The notes below the pieces were generated by a model. It searched no databases and was not told the DNA's origin. It saw only the letters and a program-made list of their open reading frames with translations. A stretch of 64,000 nt of DNA from Pedobacter panaciterrae (GTDB lineage Bacteria; Bacteroidota; Bacteroidia; Sphingobacteriales; Sphingobacteriaceae): positions 372,001-436,000 of the forward strand of contig NZ_JABMKW010000020.1 in assembly GCF_013204795.1 (NCBI RefSeq), read 5' to 3'. Below are positions 19,239 to 28,558 of this stretch, piece by piece; the first letter of the stretch is position 1; each line of letters starts with the position of its first letter. The position numbers and the translations under genes are program-made.

Positions 19239-22200
19239 ATGAAAAGCATGAGCGTAAACGTCTGGGAAGAGCAGATTACCATACCTACCTATGGCATCGG
19301 TAAGCCCAATAAAAACCCTATGTTCTTTGAAAAGAGGATTTATCAGGGAAGCAGCGGCGTTGTTTATCCTAATCCTGTTGTAGAGAAAATACTGGACGAA
19401 AAGATCGACAAACAATATACAGGGTTATTTCTGGAAAATGACTATATCAAAATGATGATTCTGCCTGAATTAGGCGGACGCATTCAGATGGCATATGACA
19501 AGATAAAGAAAAGACATTTTATTTACTATAATCAGGTAATTAAACCTGCATTAGTGGGTTTAACAGGCCCTTGGATTTCAGGAGGTATAGAATTTAACTG
19601 GCCTCAGCATCACAGACCAACCACCTTTAATGCTATCGATTATAAGCTCGAAGAAAATAGTGATGGCAGTAAAACTGTTTGGGTTAATGAGGTTGAGCAG
19701 ATGTTTCATACCAAGGGAATGGCTGGTTTTACCCTTCACCCAGATAAAGCATATATTGAAATTAAAGCTAAGCTGTTAAACAGATCAGAGCTACCACAAA
19801 CCTTTTTATGGTGGGCAAATCCGGCTGTAAAGGTAAATGATCATTACCAATCTGTTTTTCCTCCTGATGTAAATGCCGTTTTTGATCATGGAAAACGAGA
19901 TGTCTCTACCTTCCCAATTGCTACTGGTACCTATTACAAAGTTGATTACTCACCAGGAACTGATATATCAATGTATAAAAATATTCCAGTTCCGACCTCT
20001 TATATGGCCATCAATTCTGATTATGATTTTGTAGGAGGATATGAACATGATACCGAGGCGGGTTTACTTCATGTTGCGAATCATCATGTTTCACCGGGCA
20101 AAAAACAATGGACCTGGGGGCATAGCGACTTTGGTGTGGCTTGGGATAGAAATCTGACGGATGAAGACGGTCCTTATATTGAGTTAATGACGGGTATGTT
20201 TACTGATAATCAGCCTGATTTCACCTGGTTGATGCCAAATGAGGAAAAGTCTTTCACACAATATTTTATGCCTTACCGATCATTGGGCGTAGTTAAGAAT
20301 GCAAGCAAAGATATTCTACTGGCTATTAGTAAAATAGATAAAAAAGTTGAACTTAAAATTTATGTAACATCTGTACAAAACAACTTATCGATTAAGCTGA
20401 CCAATGGCAATAAAACTTATTTTGAAGAGCTAGCAAGTATTACACCTAAGGAGGTTTATGTTAAAGAGATAGCCGTAGGAACAGATTTTAATGAGAATGA
20501 GCTATTGCTTGTTATTAATAGTACTAAAGGGCGCGAACTATTGAGATATGAGCCTTCAAAGAATAGAATTAATGATATCCCTGAACCAGCAAAACCTGCG
20601 TTATCTCCTGAAGAGATCAAAAGTAATGAACAATTATTTTTAACAGGGCAGCATCTGGAACAGTATAGACACGCAACTTATAGTCCTGTGCCGTACTATG
20701 AAAAGGCCCTGGAAAGAGAGCCAGGAGATATAAGAAATAACAATGCATTAGGCCTTTGGTATTTGAGACGAGGACAATTTGAAAAGAGTGAGCCTTATTT
20801 TCGCAAATCTATAGAAACCAGTATCCAAAGGAATCCGAATCCTTATGATTGTGAAGCATATTATAACCTTGGCTTATCTCTTAAATTCCAAGATAAACAG
20901 GAAGAAGCATATAAAGTATTCTACAAATCTACATGGAATAAGGCTTACAAAGATAGCGGTTATTTCTCAGTAGCACAGATTGATATGATTAATGGAGATT
21001 ACGAACTTTCTTTGGACCACATTAATCACTCGATAGATAACAACGCCAATAATAGTAAAGCTTATGTTGTAAAATCTGCGGCTTACAGAAAGCTGCGTCA
21101 GGCAGATCAATCAATTCGCACTACGGATCTGGCTCTGGAAAAAGACGCATTTAATTTAGGCGCATTGTTTGAGAAAGTATGTGTTTACAGATCATTGAAC
21201 GATGCGTTAAATGAAGAAAAATATTTGAAGGAGCTAGTTGCACTAGCCCGGGGATATGAACAGAACTTTATTGAATATGCTATAGATTATGCAGAATCTG
21301 GTCTATTTTCCGAAGCAATTGATTTACTTACATATGCCATCAAAGGAAAAGAGACAAATCCATTAGTTTATTATTACCTGGGATATTTCCACCATAAACT
21401 GGCTCAGACTGAGCTTGCAAGTAATTATTTTCAAACGGCCGCTGAAGCAGATTCTTACTTATGTTTTCCTAATAGGCTACAGGAAATAAAAGTTCTAAGA
21501 GCTGCCATGCAGTTAAATCCTGATGACTCAAAAGCGCCTTACTATCTTGGTAATTTATTCTACGACAAACGACAGTATGATGAGGCAATTGCCTACTGGG
21601 AGACTTCAGCTAAATTAAATGGAGATTTTCCGACTGTGTTAAGAAATCTTGGTATTGCTTATTTCAATAAACAAAATGATCAGGATAAGGCTTTAGCCTG
21701 TTTCGAAAAGGCGTTTGAATTGGATCCTCTGGATGATCGTTTATGTATGGAGCTGCATCAACTCTACAAGAGATTAAATAGAAGTCCTAATGAACGCTTA
21801 GGCTTTCTGGAAAAGAATTTGGACACCGCATTAAAAAGAGATGATGTATATCTGGATTTGATATCAATATATAATTTCCTTGGCGAGAACGAGAAAGCTC
21901 TTCAATTGCTGATGCAACACAAGTTCCATCCCTGGGAGGGCGGAGAGGGTAAAGCTTCAGGTCAATACGTATGCAGCCTTATTGAGCTTGCCAAAGAAAA
22001 AATACAGAACGAATCGTATCAAGAGGCCATCTCATTACTAAATGACGCACAAACTTATCCGCATAATCTGGGTGAAGGAAAGTTATATGGAGCTCAGGAG
22101 AATGACATATTCTACTGGCTGGGTTGTGCATACAAAGGATTAAATGACGAAGAGAACTCAAAGAAATATTTTAACATCGCAACAAAGGGACTTGACGAAC

Positions 22201-22580
22201 CATCAGCAGCCATGTTTTACAACGATCAGCAACCTGACAAAATATTTTATCAGGGACTGGCCTGGAAGAAACTTGGAAATGTAGAGAAGGCTGAACAGAT
22301 ATTTAATAAACTAATAGGCTATGGTAACCAGCACATTAATGATCAGGTTAAGATTGATTACTTTGCTGTGTCATTGCCAAACTTATTAATATTTGAAGAT
22401 GATCTTGACATTAGAAATAAAGTTCATTGCTATTTTTTGCAAGGTTTAGGCTATCTTGGCCTTGCAAAATTTGAAAATGCCACTGATGCACTATTTAAAG
22501 CCCTTGAACTTGATGCAGAACATCTGGGAGCAAGGCTTCATTTAGATATGGTTAAACAAGATTTTAATTATACAACGTAA
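19239..22580 (+). CDS. DUF5107 domain protein with long C-terminal TPR array
   Basis: 1113-residue protein with no signal peptide. The N-terminal part (about 35-350: LPELGGRIQMAYDKIKKRHF, TGPWISGGIEFNWPQHHRP, PDFTWLMPNEEKSFTQYFMP) matches DUF5107, which looks like a galactose-mutarotase-type sugar-binding beta-sandwich. From about 460 to the end run tetratricopeptide repeats (for example NNALGLWYLRRGQFEKSEPY, APYYLGNLFYDKRQYDEAIA). Such proteins recur in Bacteroidota sugar loci, but I know of no established activity. Its position between the symporter and the GH36 gene, and the lack of an export signal, suggest a cytoplasmic carbohydrate-active or carbohydrate-sensing role. An ATG nine bases downstream is an alternative start. 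Confidence 0.88.
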   Translation: MKSMSVNVWEEQITIPTYGIGKPNKNPMFFEKRIYQGSSGVVYPNPVVEKILDEKIDKQYTGLFLENDYIKMMILPELGGRIQMAYDKIKKRHFIYYNQVIKPALVGLTGPWISGGIEFNWPQHHRPTTFNAIDYKLEENSDGSKTVWVNEVEQMFHTKGMAGFTLHPDKAYIEIKAKLLNRSELPQTFLWWANPAVKVNDHYQSVFPPDVNAVFDHGKRDVSTFPIATGTYYKVDYSPGTDISMYKNIPVPTSYMAINSDYDFVGGYEHDTEAGLLHVANHHVSPGKKQWTWGHSDFGVAWDRNLTDEDGPYIELMTGMFTDNQPDFTWLMPNEEKSFTQYFMPYRSLGVVKNASKDILLAISKIDKKVELKIYVTSVQNNLSIKLTNGNKTYFEELASITPKEVYVKEIAVGTDFNENELLLVINSTKGRELLRYEPSKNRINDIPEPAKPALSPEEIKSNEQLFLTGQHLEQYRHATYSPVPYYEKALEREPGDIRNNNALGLWYLRRGQFEKSEPYFRKSIETSIQRNPNPYDCEAYYNLGLSLKFQDKQEEAYKVFYKSTWNKAYKDSGYFSVAQIDMINGDYELSLDHINHSIDNNANNSKAYVVKSAAYRKLRQADQSIRTTDLALEKDAFNLGALFEKVCVYRSLNDALNEEKYLKELVALARGYEQNFIEYAIDYAESGLFSEAIDLLTYAIKGKETNPLVYYYLGYFHHKLAQTELASNYFQTAAEADSYLCFPNRLQEIKVLRAAMQLNPDDSKAPYYLGNLFYDKRQYDEAIAYWETSAKLNGDFPTVLRNLGIAYFNKQNDQDKALACFEKAFELDPLDDRLCMELHQLYKRLNRSPNERLGFLEKNLDTALKRDDVYLDLISIYNFLGENEKALQLLMQHKFHPWEGGEGKASGQYVCSLIELAKEKIQNESYQEAISLLNDAQTYPHNLGEGKLYGAQENDIFYWLGCAYKGLNDEENSKKYFNIATKGLDEPSAAMFYNDQQPDKIFYQGLAWKKLGNVEKAEQIFNKLIGYGNQHINDQVKIDYFAVSLPNLLIFEDDLDIRNKVHCYFLQGLGYLGLAKFENATDALFKALELDAEHLGARLHLDMVKQDFNYTT

Positions 22581-22600
22581 TACCAAATATATTTTTTAAC

Positions 22601-24811
22601 ATGAGATTTAAGACACACTCAATTCCAGCCTATGCATCATTTGCTATGCTTTCTGCAAGTATAATGCTAAACACCGGTAAGCTAGTTGCACAAACCATTA
22701 TACCAATAGAAACGCAAAATAATGCTTTGATATTACAGGCAGATACGAATAAAGATCTGGGAACAGTTTATTTTGGAAAGAAATTATCTAACACCAGTGA
22801 ATATGGTGAGGTGTCTGGTGTGTTTAAGCAAACTCCTGATTATACTGGAATGCTTAATTCAGCCTATACTGCTTCAGGTTCACGAAACTTATTAGAGCCT
22901 GCTATAACCGTAACACATGCAGATGGCAACAACTCATTGGATTTAAAGTATGTTAGTCATGATTTAAAGAAGGTAAATGATGATGTTTCACTATTAAGCA
23001 TAGTTTTGAAAGATCCAGCCTATAATTTTACAGTTACGCTTTATTATAAAACATACTATAAAGAAGATGTTGTAGAGCAATGGTCGTCCATTAAACACAA
23101 TGAAAAAGGCAATGTAACACTTCATAAGTATGCCTCAGCTAATCTTCACATAAAAAGTGCAGGTTATTATTTGAATCAATACCATGGCGACTGGGCCAAA
23201 GAGATGCAGTCGGAAGAATCAAAACTTACCCATGGCATAAAGACACTTGACACTAAATTAGGTACGAGAGCTAATCTTTTTCAGCCATCTGTATTTATGG
23301 TATCTCTAAATAAGCCGGCAACAGAAGATGAAGGTACAGTGCTATTTGGTGCTTTAGAATATAGCGGCAACTTCCGTACTGATCTGGAAGTTGATTATCA
23401 GGATAACCTACGCATTATATCAGGTATAAACAATTACGCTTCTCCGTATACACTTAAACCAAATGAAGAATTTGTTACTCCTGTATTTCTGTATACCTTG
23501 TCTACGCAAGGTAAGGGTGTAGCGAGCAGAAATCTTCAAAGCTGGGCAAGAAACTACAAACTTCTGGATGGTAAGGGTACCAGATTAACCCTGCTTAACA
23601 ACTGGGAGGCAACTTATTTTGATTTCAATGAAAGCAAACTTGCAGGACTTTTAAAGGATACTAAGAAACTAGGTGTAGACTTATTTTTATTAGATGATGG
23701 ATGGTTTGCAAATAAATACCCTCGTAATGGTGATGTTGCAGGTCTTGGTGACTGGGAAGAAAACAAAGAGAAATTACCTAACGGAATCTCATCGTTAGTT
23801 AAGGAAGCTCAGAATAACAGCGTGAAATTTGGTATCTGGATAGAACCTGAAATGGTGAATCCTAAAAGTCAATTGTATGAAAAACATCCTGATTGGGTAA
23901 TCAAGCAACCTAAGAGAGATGAGTATTATTTTAGAAACCAATTGGTGCTTGATTTAACTAATCCTAAAGTTCAAGACTTTGTATATGGTGTGGTTGATGA
24001 TCTATTCACTAAAAATCCGGATCTAGCCTACATTAAATGGGATTGTAATGCGGTTATTTACAATGCACACTCTGCTACTCTTAAAAATCAATCGCACTTT
24101 TACATTGAATATGTACGTGGATTATATAAAGTATTAGAAAGAATAAGAGCTAAGTATCCTAAAGTTCCAATGATGCTTTGCTCTGGCGGTGGCGGCAGGG
24201 TAGATTATGCTGCATTGCAATATTTTACAGAGTTTTGGCCTAGTGACAATACAGATCCACTTGAACGTATTTTTATGCAGTGGGAATATTCTTATTTCTA
24301 CCCTGCAATAGCAAGTTCTAATCATGTGACCGACTGGGGTAAACAACCAATTAAGTTCCGTACTGATGTGGCCATGATGGGTAAATTAGGATTTGACATC
24401 GTGGTTAGTCATTTAAAAGAGAATGACCTTAAATACTGTCAGGATGCAATTAAAACTTATAATGAAATAAAGCATATCATCTGGCAGGGTAATCAATACC
24501 GCTTATCTAACCCAAAAGAATCTAGCGTAGCTTCAATGCTGTATATGGACGAAAACAAATCTTCCGGGGTGATCTTTAACTATCTTGTAAACTACAGGTA
24601 TGGAGTAAACAGTAGCCTGCCGATTCTATTAAAGGGATTAGATGCTGCCAAGAAATACAAAATTGAAGAGATAAATCTTTATCCAGGTACTACTTCAACT
24701 ATAAAAGGCGGCAAATCTTACACAGGAGATTTCCTGATGAAAGTTGGATTTAACCCGGATGTGAACTCATCAAGAGCGAGTGTAATATTAAAAATTGAAG
24801 AAGTAAAATAG
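22601..24811 (+). CDS. GH36 alpha-galactosidase
   Basis: 736-residue exported alpha-galactosidase that hydrolyses terminal alpha-1,6-galactosyl units of melibiose, raffinose or galactomannan. A signal-peptide-like N terminus ends near KLVAQT. An N-terminal beta-sandwich (to about 320) precedes the TIM barrel. GH36/melibiase motifs are NNWEATYFDFNE, LFLLDDGWFANKYP, the nucleophile D481 in IKWDCNA, and the acid/base D549 in WPSDNTDP, preceded by CSGGGGRVDYAAL. Length is usual for bacterial GH36. It lies 20 bp after the DUF5107 gene and 22 bp before galT. This gene is the strongest single indicator that the locus handles alpha-galactosides. Confidence 0.95.
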   Translation: MRFKTHSIPAYASFAMLSASIMLNTGKLVAQTIIPIETQNNALILQADTNKDLGTVYFGKKLSNTSEYGEVSGVFKQTPDYTGMLNSAYTASGSRNLLEPAITVTHADGNNSLDLKYVSHDLKKVNDDVSLLSIVLKDPAYNFTVTLYYKTYYKEDVVEQWSSIKHNEKGNVTLHKYASANLHIKSAGYYLNQYHGDWAKEMQSEESKLTHGIKTLDTKLGTRANLFQPSVFMVSLNKPATEDEGTVLFGALEYSGNFRTDLEVDYQDNLRIISGINNYASPYTLKPNEEFVTPVFLYTLSTQGKGVASRNLQSWARNYKLLDGKGTRLTLLNNWEATYFDFNESKLAGLLKDTKKLGVDLFLLDDGWFANKYPRNGDVAGLGDWEENKEKLPNGISSLVKEAQNNSVKFGIWIEPEMVNPKSQLYEKHPDWVIKQPKRDEYYFRNQLVLDLTNPKVQDFVYGVVDDLFTKNPDLAYIKWDCNAVIYNAHSATLKNQSHFYIEYVRGLYKVLERIRAKYPKVPMMLCSGGGGRVDYAALQYFTEFWPSDNTDPLERIFMQWEYSYFYPAIASSNHVTDWGKQPIKFRTDVAMMGKLGFDIVVSHLKENDLKYCQDAIKTYNEIKHIIWQGNQYRLSNPKESSVASMLYMDENKSSGVIFNYLVNYRYGVNSSLPILLKGLDAAKKYKIEEINLYPGTTSTIKGGKSYTGDFLMKVGFNPDVNSSRASVILKIEEVK

Positions 24812-24833
24812 AATAAAACAGATAAGACACAAG

Positions 24834-25892
24834 ATGGATACCAATTTTGATATGAATGAACACCCGCACACGCGGCAAAATATATTAACCGGAGAGTGGG
24901 TTTTAGTGTCTCCACACAGAACTAAACGTCCATGGCAGGGAAAGGTAGAATCCCTGCCTGCCGACAACCGACCTCAACACGACCCTGCTTGTTATCTGTG
25001 TGCCGGTAACGAAAGGGCAGACGGAAGTAGAAATCCGGATTACACTACCAATTTTGCTTTTACAAACGATTATTCGGCGCTATTGCCGGATACTCCTATA
25101 GGAGAAATTGCTATTGACGGTTTACTTAAAGCTGAAAGCCAGTCGGGAATTTGTAGAGTTATTGCTTTTTCTCCACGTCACGATCTTACACTTGCAGAAC
25201 TTGATCTGAATGCAATTAAAGGGATTATCCAGTTATGGGCAGAAGAGTTTAAAACTTTAAGTGAAAACCCTTCAATTAAGCACATTCAGATATTCGAGAA
25301 TAAAGGTGAGTTAATGGGATGCAGTAATCCACATCCCCATGGTCAGATCTGGGCACAGAACAGCATCCCCCTTGAGATCCATAAAGAAACAATAAATCAA
25401 AAAAAATATTTCCAGGTAAACGGCAGAAGTTTACTGACAGACTATCTTAAAGTAGAGCTTAAAGAGCAAAAGAGAATAGTATTTGAAAACGATAGTTTTG
25501 TAGTACTGGTGCCTTTCTGGGCAGTATGGCCTTACGAAACCATGATTATCAGTAAAAGACATGTAAGAAGTATATTGGAGTTCACCGATAAAGAGCAAAA
25601 AGATCTTGCCTCGGCCCTCAAAAATATAACAGTAAGATACGATAATCTTTTCCAGGTTTCTTTCCCTTACTCGGCTGGTATGCACCAAATGCCTGTAAAC
25701 AACGGTGATCACGCAGAGTGGCATTGGCATATGCACTTTTATCCACCACTCTTACGCTCTGCAACAATTAAAAAGTTTATGGTAGGATACGAAATGCTTG
25801 GCAATCCTCAGCGTGATATTACACCGGAAGCAGCTGCAGAAACCTTAAGAAACCTGTCTGACATTCATTATAAAAGCAATAATCTTTCATAG
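24834..25892 (+). CDS. galT: Galactose-1-phosphate uridylyltransferase
   Basis: 352-residue Leloir-pathway enzyme exchanging UMP between UDP-glucose and galactose 1-phosphate. Family features are HTRQNILTGEWVLVSPHRTKRPWQG at the N terminus, the metal-binding CYLCAGN segment, and the active-site HPH at residues 167-169 in GCSNPHPHGQIWA (H169 is the expected uridylylated residue). A second metal-binding region, HQMPVNNGDHAEWHWHMHFYPP, follows. It is the last gene of the locus. Galactokinase, which must supply its substrate, is not in this window, so it must be encoded elsewhere, or the strain uses a different kinase. Confidence 0.96.
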   Translation: MDTNFDMNEHPHTRQNILTGEWVLVSPHRTKRPWQGKVESLPADNRPQHDPACYLCAGNERADGSRNPDYTTNFAFTNDYSALLPDTPIGEIAIDGLLKAESQSGICRVIAFSPRHDLTLAELDLNAIKGIIQLWAEEFKTLSENPSIKHIQIFENKGELMGCSNPHPHGQIWAQNSIPLEIHKETINQKKYFQVNGRSLLTDYLKVELKEQKRIVFENDSFVVLVPFWAVWPYETMIISKRHVRSILEFTDKEQKDLASALKNITVRYDNLFQVSFPYSAGMHQMPVNNGDHAEWHWHMHFYPPLLRSATIKKFMVGYEMLGNPQRDITPEAAAETLRNLSDIHYKSNNLS

Positions 25893-25960
25893 TTAAAAAA
25901 CAAATGGTTTTTATTAACTTTAAGTAGACGTTTAAAGAAATCTATTAAAGTATTAATGCC

Positions 25961-26149
25961 ATGGAAAAAGAGGAAATCAAATCATTATTAGAGATTATTG
26001 ACCAACAAGTAAGTTCTTCAATACTGGGTGGAATGGAAGAACAGTATGAAGAACTTGAAGAGTTGGGGTTTATAACAATCAATAGACATAGCGTACAGCA
26101 TTCAGCCTCAATAACGCCTCTGGGAATGGAATACCTGGATCAGGAGTAG
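25961..26149 (+). CDS. Small hypothetical protein, possibly winged-helix-like
   Basis: 62-residue acidic protein, not recognised. The C-terminal half, YEELEELGFITINRHSVQHS followed by ITPLGMEYL, resembles the end of a winged-helix domain (beta-wing plus final helix, T-x-x-G-x-x-Y-L), but the N-terminal helices of such a domain would be very short. It lies 68 bp after galT on the same strand; a 5-bp-per-arm AT-rich imperfect inverted repeat just after galT is too weak to call a terminator. Codon use looks normal for the window. Function unknown. Confidence 0.55.
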   Translation: MEKEEIKSLLEIIDQQVSSSILGGMEEQYEELEELGFITINRHSVQHSASITPLGMEYLDQE

Positions 26150-26276
26150 GAGAGAACTTGAATGTTGGCTATCAGAACGTTATCTATGTTTTGGTACGTA
26201 TTTTGACAGATATCATTACCATTGAAATATTGATCAAAATGAATTAAAAAGTAGTCACTCCCTAAACCTCCTAGCC

Positions 26277-26801
26277 ATGAACACTACTGATTTCAACCAC
26301 CAGCTTAGTCTAAATCAAAGCGCTCTAGAAACTTTTGCCTTTAAGTTTACCCAGGACTATGAGGATGCCAATGATCTGGTTCAGGATACTTTGTTGAAGG
26401 CAATGCGCTATTCCAGAAAATTCAGGGATGGCACAAATTTTCGTGGATGGTTATATACCATCATGAAAAACACTTTTATCAATAGCTATAGAAGGGGAGT
26501 TAAGACCAGATCATTCATTACTACGCACGAAGAAATCCCTGTGTCGCAATTACAGAATAGTGCTACCGGGAATTCAGGGGAAAATAAATTTATGCTTGAA
26601 GACATTCATAATGCAATGAAGAAACTTCAACCTGAATATTTAACCCCGTTCATTAAGTATTTTGAAGGCTTTAAATATCATGAAATCTCTGAAATGCTGC
26701 ACGTACCAATAGGAACAGTAAAAACAAGGATACATATGGCAAGGGGAATCTTAAAAAAGAACCTTAAAATGTACACAGATGAGTTTGCAGCTAAAGCTTA
26801 A
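26277..26801 (+). CDS. RNA polymerase sigma factor, ECF (sigma-70 family)
   Basis: 174-residue sigma factor with region 2 (ALETFAFKFTQDYEDANDLV, then QDTLLKAMRYSRKF and FRGWLYTIMKNTFINSYRR) and region 4 helix-turn-helix (YHEISEMLHVPIGTVKTRIH, then MARGILKKNL). The separation of the two regions by a short linker is typical of ECF factors. No anti-sigma gene is adjacent; the next gene downstream is convergent, 5 bp away. It belongs to the stand-alone ECF type common in Sphingobacteriaceae. Target promoters unknown. Confidence 0.92.
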   Translation: MNTTDFNHQLSLNQSALETFAFKFTQDYEDANDLVQDTLLKAMRYSRKFRDGTNFRGWLYTIMKNTFINSYRRGVKTRSFITTHEEIPVSQLQNSATGNSGENKFMLEDIHNAMKKLQPEYLTPFIKYFEGFKYHEISEMLHVPIGTVKTRIHMARGILKKNLKMYTDEFAAKA

Positions 26802-26806
26802 TATTT

Positions 26807-27046
26807 TTACGGATTCTTCTCTAAGTAGTTATCAATAGCCTTTTCCAGATCTTCATATCCTTCAGGAGGGAAACATCTTGATCCCGGATGCTCTATGGTC
26901 CATTTTCCATTAGCCCGACTGAGCACAATAGGGTCTGGTTCGCCTGTAACCAATTCTACTTTAAATCTCAGGCAGTTATCGGATGAAGTTACAAGGACAT
27001 CCAGTTCCATGCTCGCTTTCCTGAATCTAACTGGAAATGTTCTCAT
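26807..27046 (-). CDS. Hypothetical 79-residue protein
   Basis: Small soluble protein, not recognised. It is predicted to be largely beta-structure with a short C-terminal helix (YEDLEKAIDNYLEKNP), and it has a WTIEHPG segment. A strong purine stretch, GGAGGATACA in the minus strand, lies directly in front of the start, which supports real translation. An ATG 4 bp further upstream is in another frame. It begins 13 bp after the minus-strand lipoprotein gene ends, so the two probably form an operon. Confidence 0.6.
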   Translation of the reverse strand: MRTFPVRFRKASMELDVLVTSSDNCLRFKVELVTGEPDPIVLSRANGKWTIEHPGSRCFPPEGYEDLEKAIDNYLEKNP

Positions 27047-27059
27047 ACATTGTATCCTC

Positions 27060-27695
27060 CTATTGTTTAATTACACCTTTACTAATCATATCATCGAATA
27101 ATCTTTTATTGAAGTCTGTAGCAAGGGCCTGGGGACTGGAAGGATCCGATGATTTAGTCTGCACGGAATAAATAAGTTTATCGGTATTCAAGCTATAGAA
27201 ATTCGCTTCAAGTATGAACTTGTTGGTTACCGTATAATATCCGGGTTCATAAACCCTGGCATACATCGTATGATAGTAGCCCCAGAAACGATAGGTTCTT
27301 GGCCAGATGCTTACCGAACCAGGGTTGTAATTCTTTTCTTTCGTTTTATCTAATAAGGCAATTGTAAAAGTGCCATCATACCCTTTGTTTTTTATTTTCT
27401 TAAGCGCCTGAGATTCACTTAGACCCTCAAAAGCCTTTGGGCCATACTCGGCCAGTGCCGAGCCTGCATTAATGCCATGGGCCTTAAGATTCTGTACGGT
27501 TACGTTCTCTACATTTTCTTTAAGGCTTCTGTCTTTCGCGCCCATTAATCCAATCACCAGCACTTTATTAGATTTTTCTATTGTCCCCTGAGGATCAGCC
27601 CAGGATGAAATGATCTTCGTACTATTGCAAGCATTTAACAAAATGGCAAATAGAAGAACCATCCCTATTGCACTGGGCAACAATAATTTTTTCAT
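27060..27695 (-). CDS. Putative lipoprotein (DUF4136-like)
   Basis: 211-residue exported lipoprotein with a lipobox ending at C23 (LLNACNS). After it, STKIISSWADPQGTIEKSNKVLVIG resembles the DUF4136-type lipoproteins in which a conserved W-x-D-P is followed by a beta strand. The middle has an aromatic stretch (WPRTYRFWGYYHTMYARVYEPGYYTV, spanning about residues 132-157). Probably anchored in the outer or inner membrane facing the periplasm. Function unknown. Transcribed ahead of the 79-residue protein. Confidence 0.75.
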   Translation of the reverse strand: MKKLLLPSAIGMVLLFAILLNACNSTKIISSWADPQGTIEKSNKVLVIGLMGAKDRSLKENVENVTVQNLKAHGINAGSALAEYGPKAFEGLSESQALKKIKNKGYDGTFTIALLDKTKEKNYNPGSVSIWPRTYRFWGYYHTMYARVYEPGYYTVTNKFILEANFYSLNTDKLIYSVQTKSSDPSSPQALATDFNKRLFDDMISKGVIKQ

Positions 27696-27792
27696 GTTTT
27701 ATAAGTTTTTATACACTTATAACAATCCATAACCCATTTGGTTGTAACATTTTAGCGTAAAATTTTGGTGATTTAATTTGTATCAATCAGTA

Positions 27793-27837
27793 GGATGAAT
27801 GAGTAGGCCCTTTTACTGCTTCCTGCTCAATTCATCC
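27793..27837 (-). terminator. Imperfect hairpin downstream of sodC
   Basis: GGATGAAT on the plus strand pairs with ATTCATCC about 30 bases later, and the stem continues inward with GAG/CTC and a wobble pair after one bulged base. It sits between the end of the superoxide dismutase gene (27848) and the lipoprotein start (27695). There is no strong T-run, so termination is uncertain; it may be an mRNA-stabilising structure. Confidence 0.3.
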
Positions 27838-27847
27838 CTTAATAAAA

Positions 27848-28375
27848 TTAAAGTTTAACAATTACACCACATCCAACTCTAGGTCCGGAATTGCCTGTAG
27901 GTTGGGTAGTATAGTCATCGGTACCTCCATGAACTATTATCCCTCTGTCAATGATGTTTTTGATATCGTTTTCTTCAATGCTCCACCTGTCAGTAGTAAC
28001 TGAAATTGAACCGTGACCCTTGCTGTCTAGTTGAATATTCCCGATGTCACCAGAGTGATATGCAGCAGATCCCCATTTACCATGTGCCTCGTTTGTAGGG
28101 TTCCAGTGTCCATGCGTATTATTTCCCATGTCGCCACAATCTCCATGCTCATGAAAATGAACAGCTACAGTACTGTCGGCCCTTGCCGGAAAATTAAGTT
28201 CCAAATCCATTCTCATCTTCCCGTCTTTTAATTGATAGAATTTTGCCAATCCAATGTCTTTGGCATCAGCTGTTGTTGCAAGTTTTGCCTGTGCTACTTC
28301 AACTTCTGCGGTAGGAGAGCAAGAAGTAAATAATGCCACTATTGCTATAATGGCGATGGTTAAATAATTTTTCAT
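27848..28375 (-). CDS. sodC: Superoxide dismutase [Cu-Zn], lipoprotein
   Basis: 175-residue periplasmic Cu/Zn superoxide dismutase, anchored as a lipoprotein (lipobox ending at C19, LFTSCSP). The metal-site and disulfide motifs are HFHEHGDCGD, then HGHWNPTNEAHGKW (bridging and zinc histidines), the zinc aspartate region HSGDIGN, and HGGTDDYTTQPTGNSGPRVG with the final copper histidine and catalytic arginine, followed by the second cysteine. All expected ligands seem present. It removes superoxide outside the cytoplasm. It is transcribed alone from its own promoter region of about 180 bp, divergent from the M1 peptidase. Confidence 0.95.
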   Translation of the reverse strand: MKNYLTIAIIAIVALFTSCSPTAEVEVAQAKLATTADAKDIGLAKFYQLKDGKMRMDLELNFPARADSTVAVHFHEHGDCGDMGNNTHGHWNPTNEAHGKWGSAAYHSGDIGNIQLDSKGHGSISVTTDRWSIEENDIKNIIDRGIIVHGGTDDYTTQPTGNSGPRVGCGVIVKL

Positions 28376-28558
28376 ATCCTTATATATATTGGTAATTACT
28401 ATTTAGAACAAAAGCCATCACTTTAAGTTTTATAGAATTTGTGTTTGGTTGGCAGAATAGAATAAATTGGAGCAACTTTTGATATGAGTGTGCGTACTTG
28501 CTAAATTAAAATAGAGTATTATATTTAAAAACTTAAGTAAAAAGGAGATTACATACAG

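Noticed and set aside
25892..25918. AT-rich inverted repeat after galT as terminator
   Set aside because: Only A/T pairs with one mismatch; too weak to support termination.
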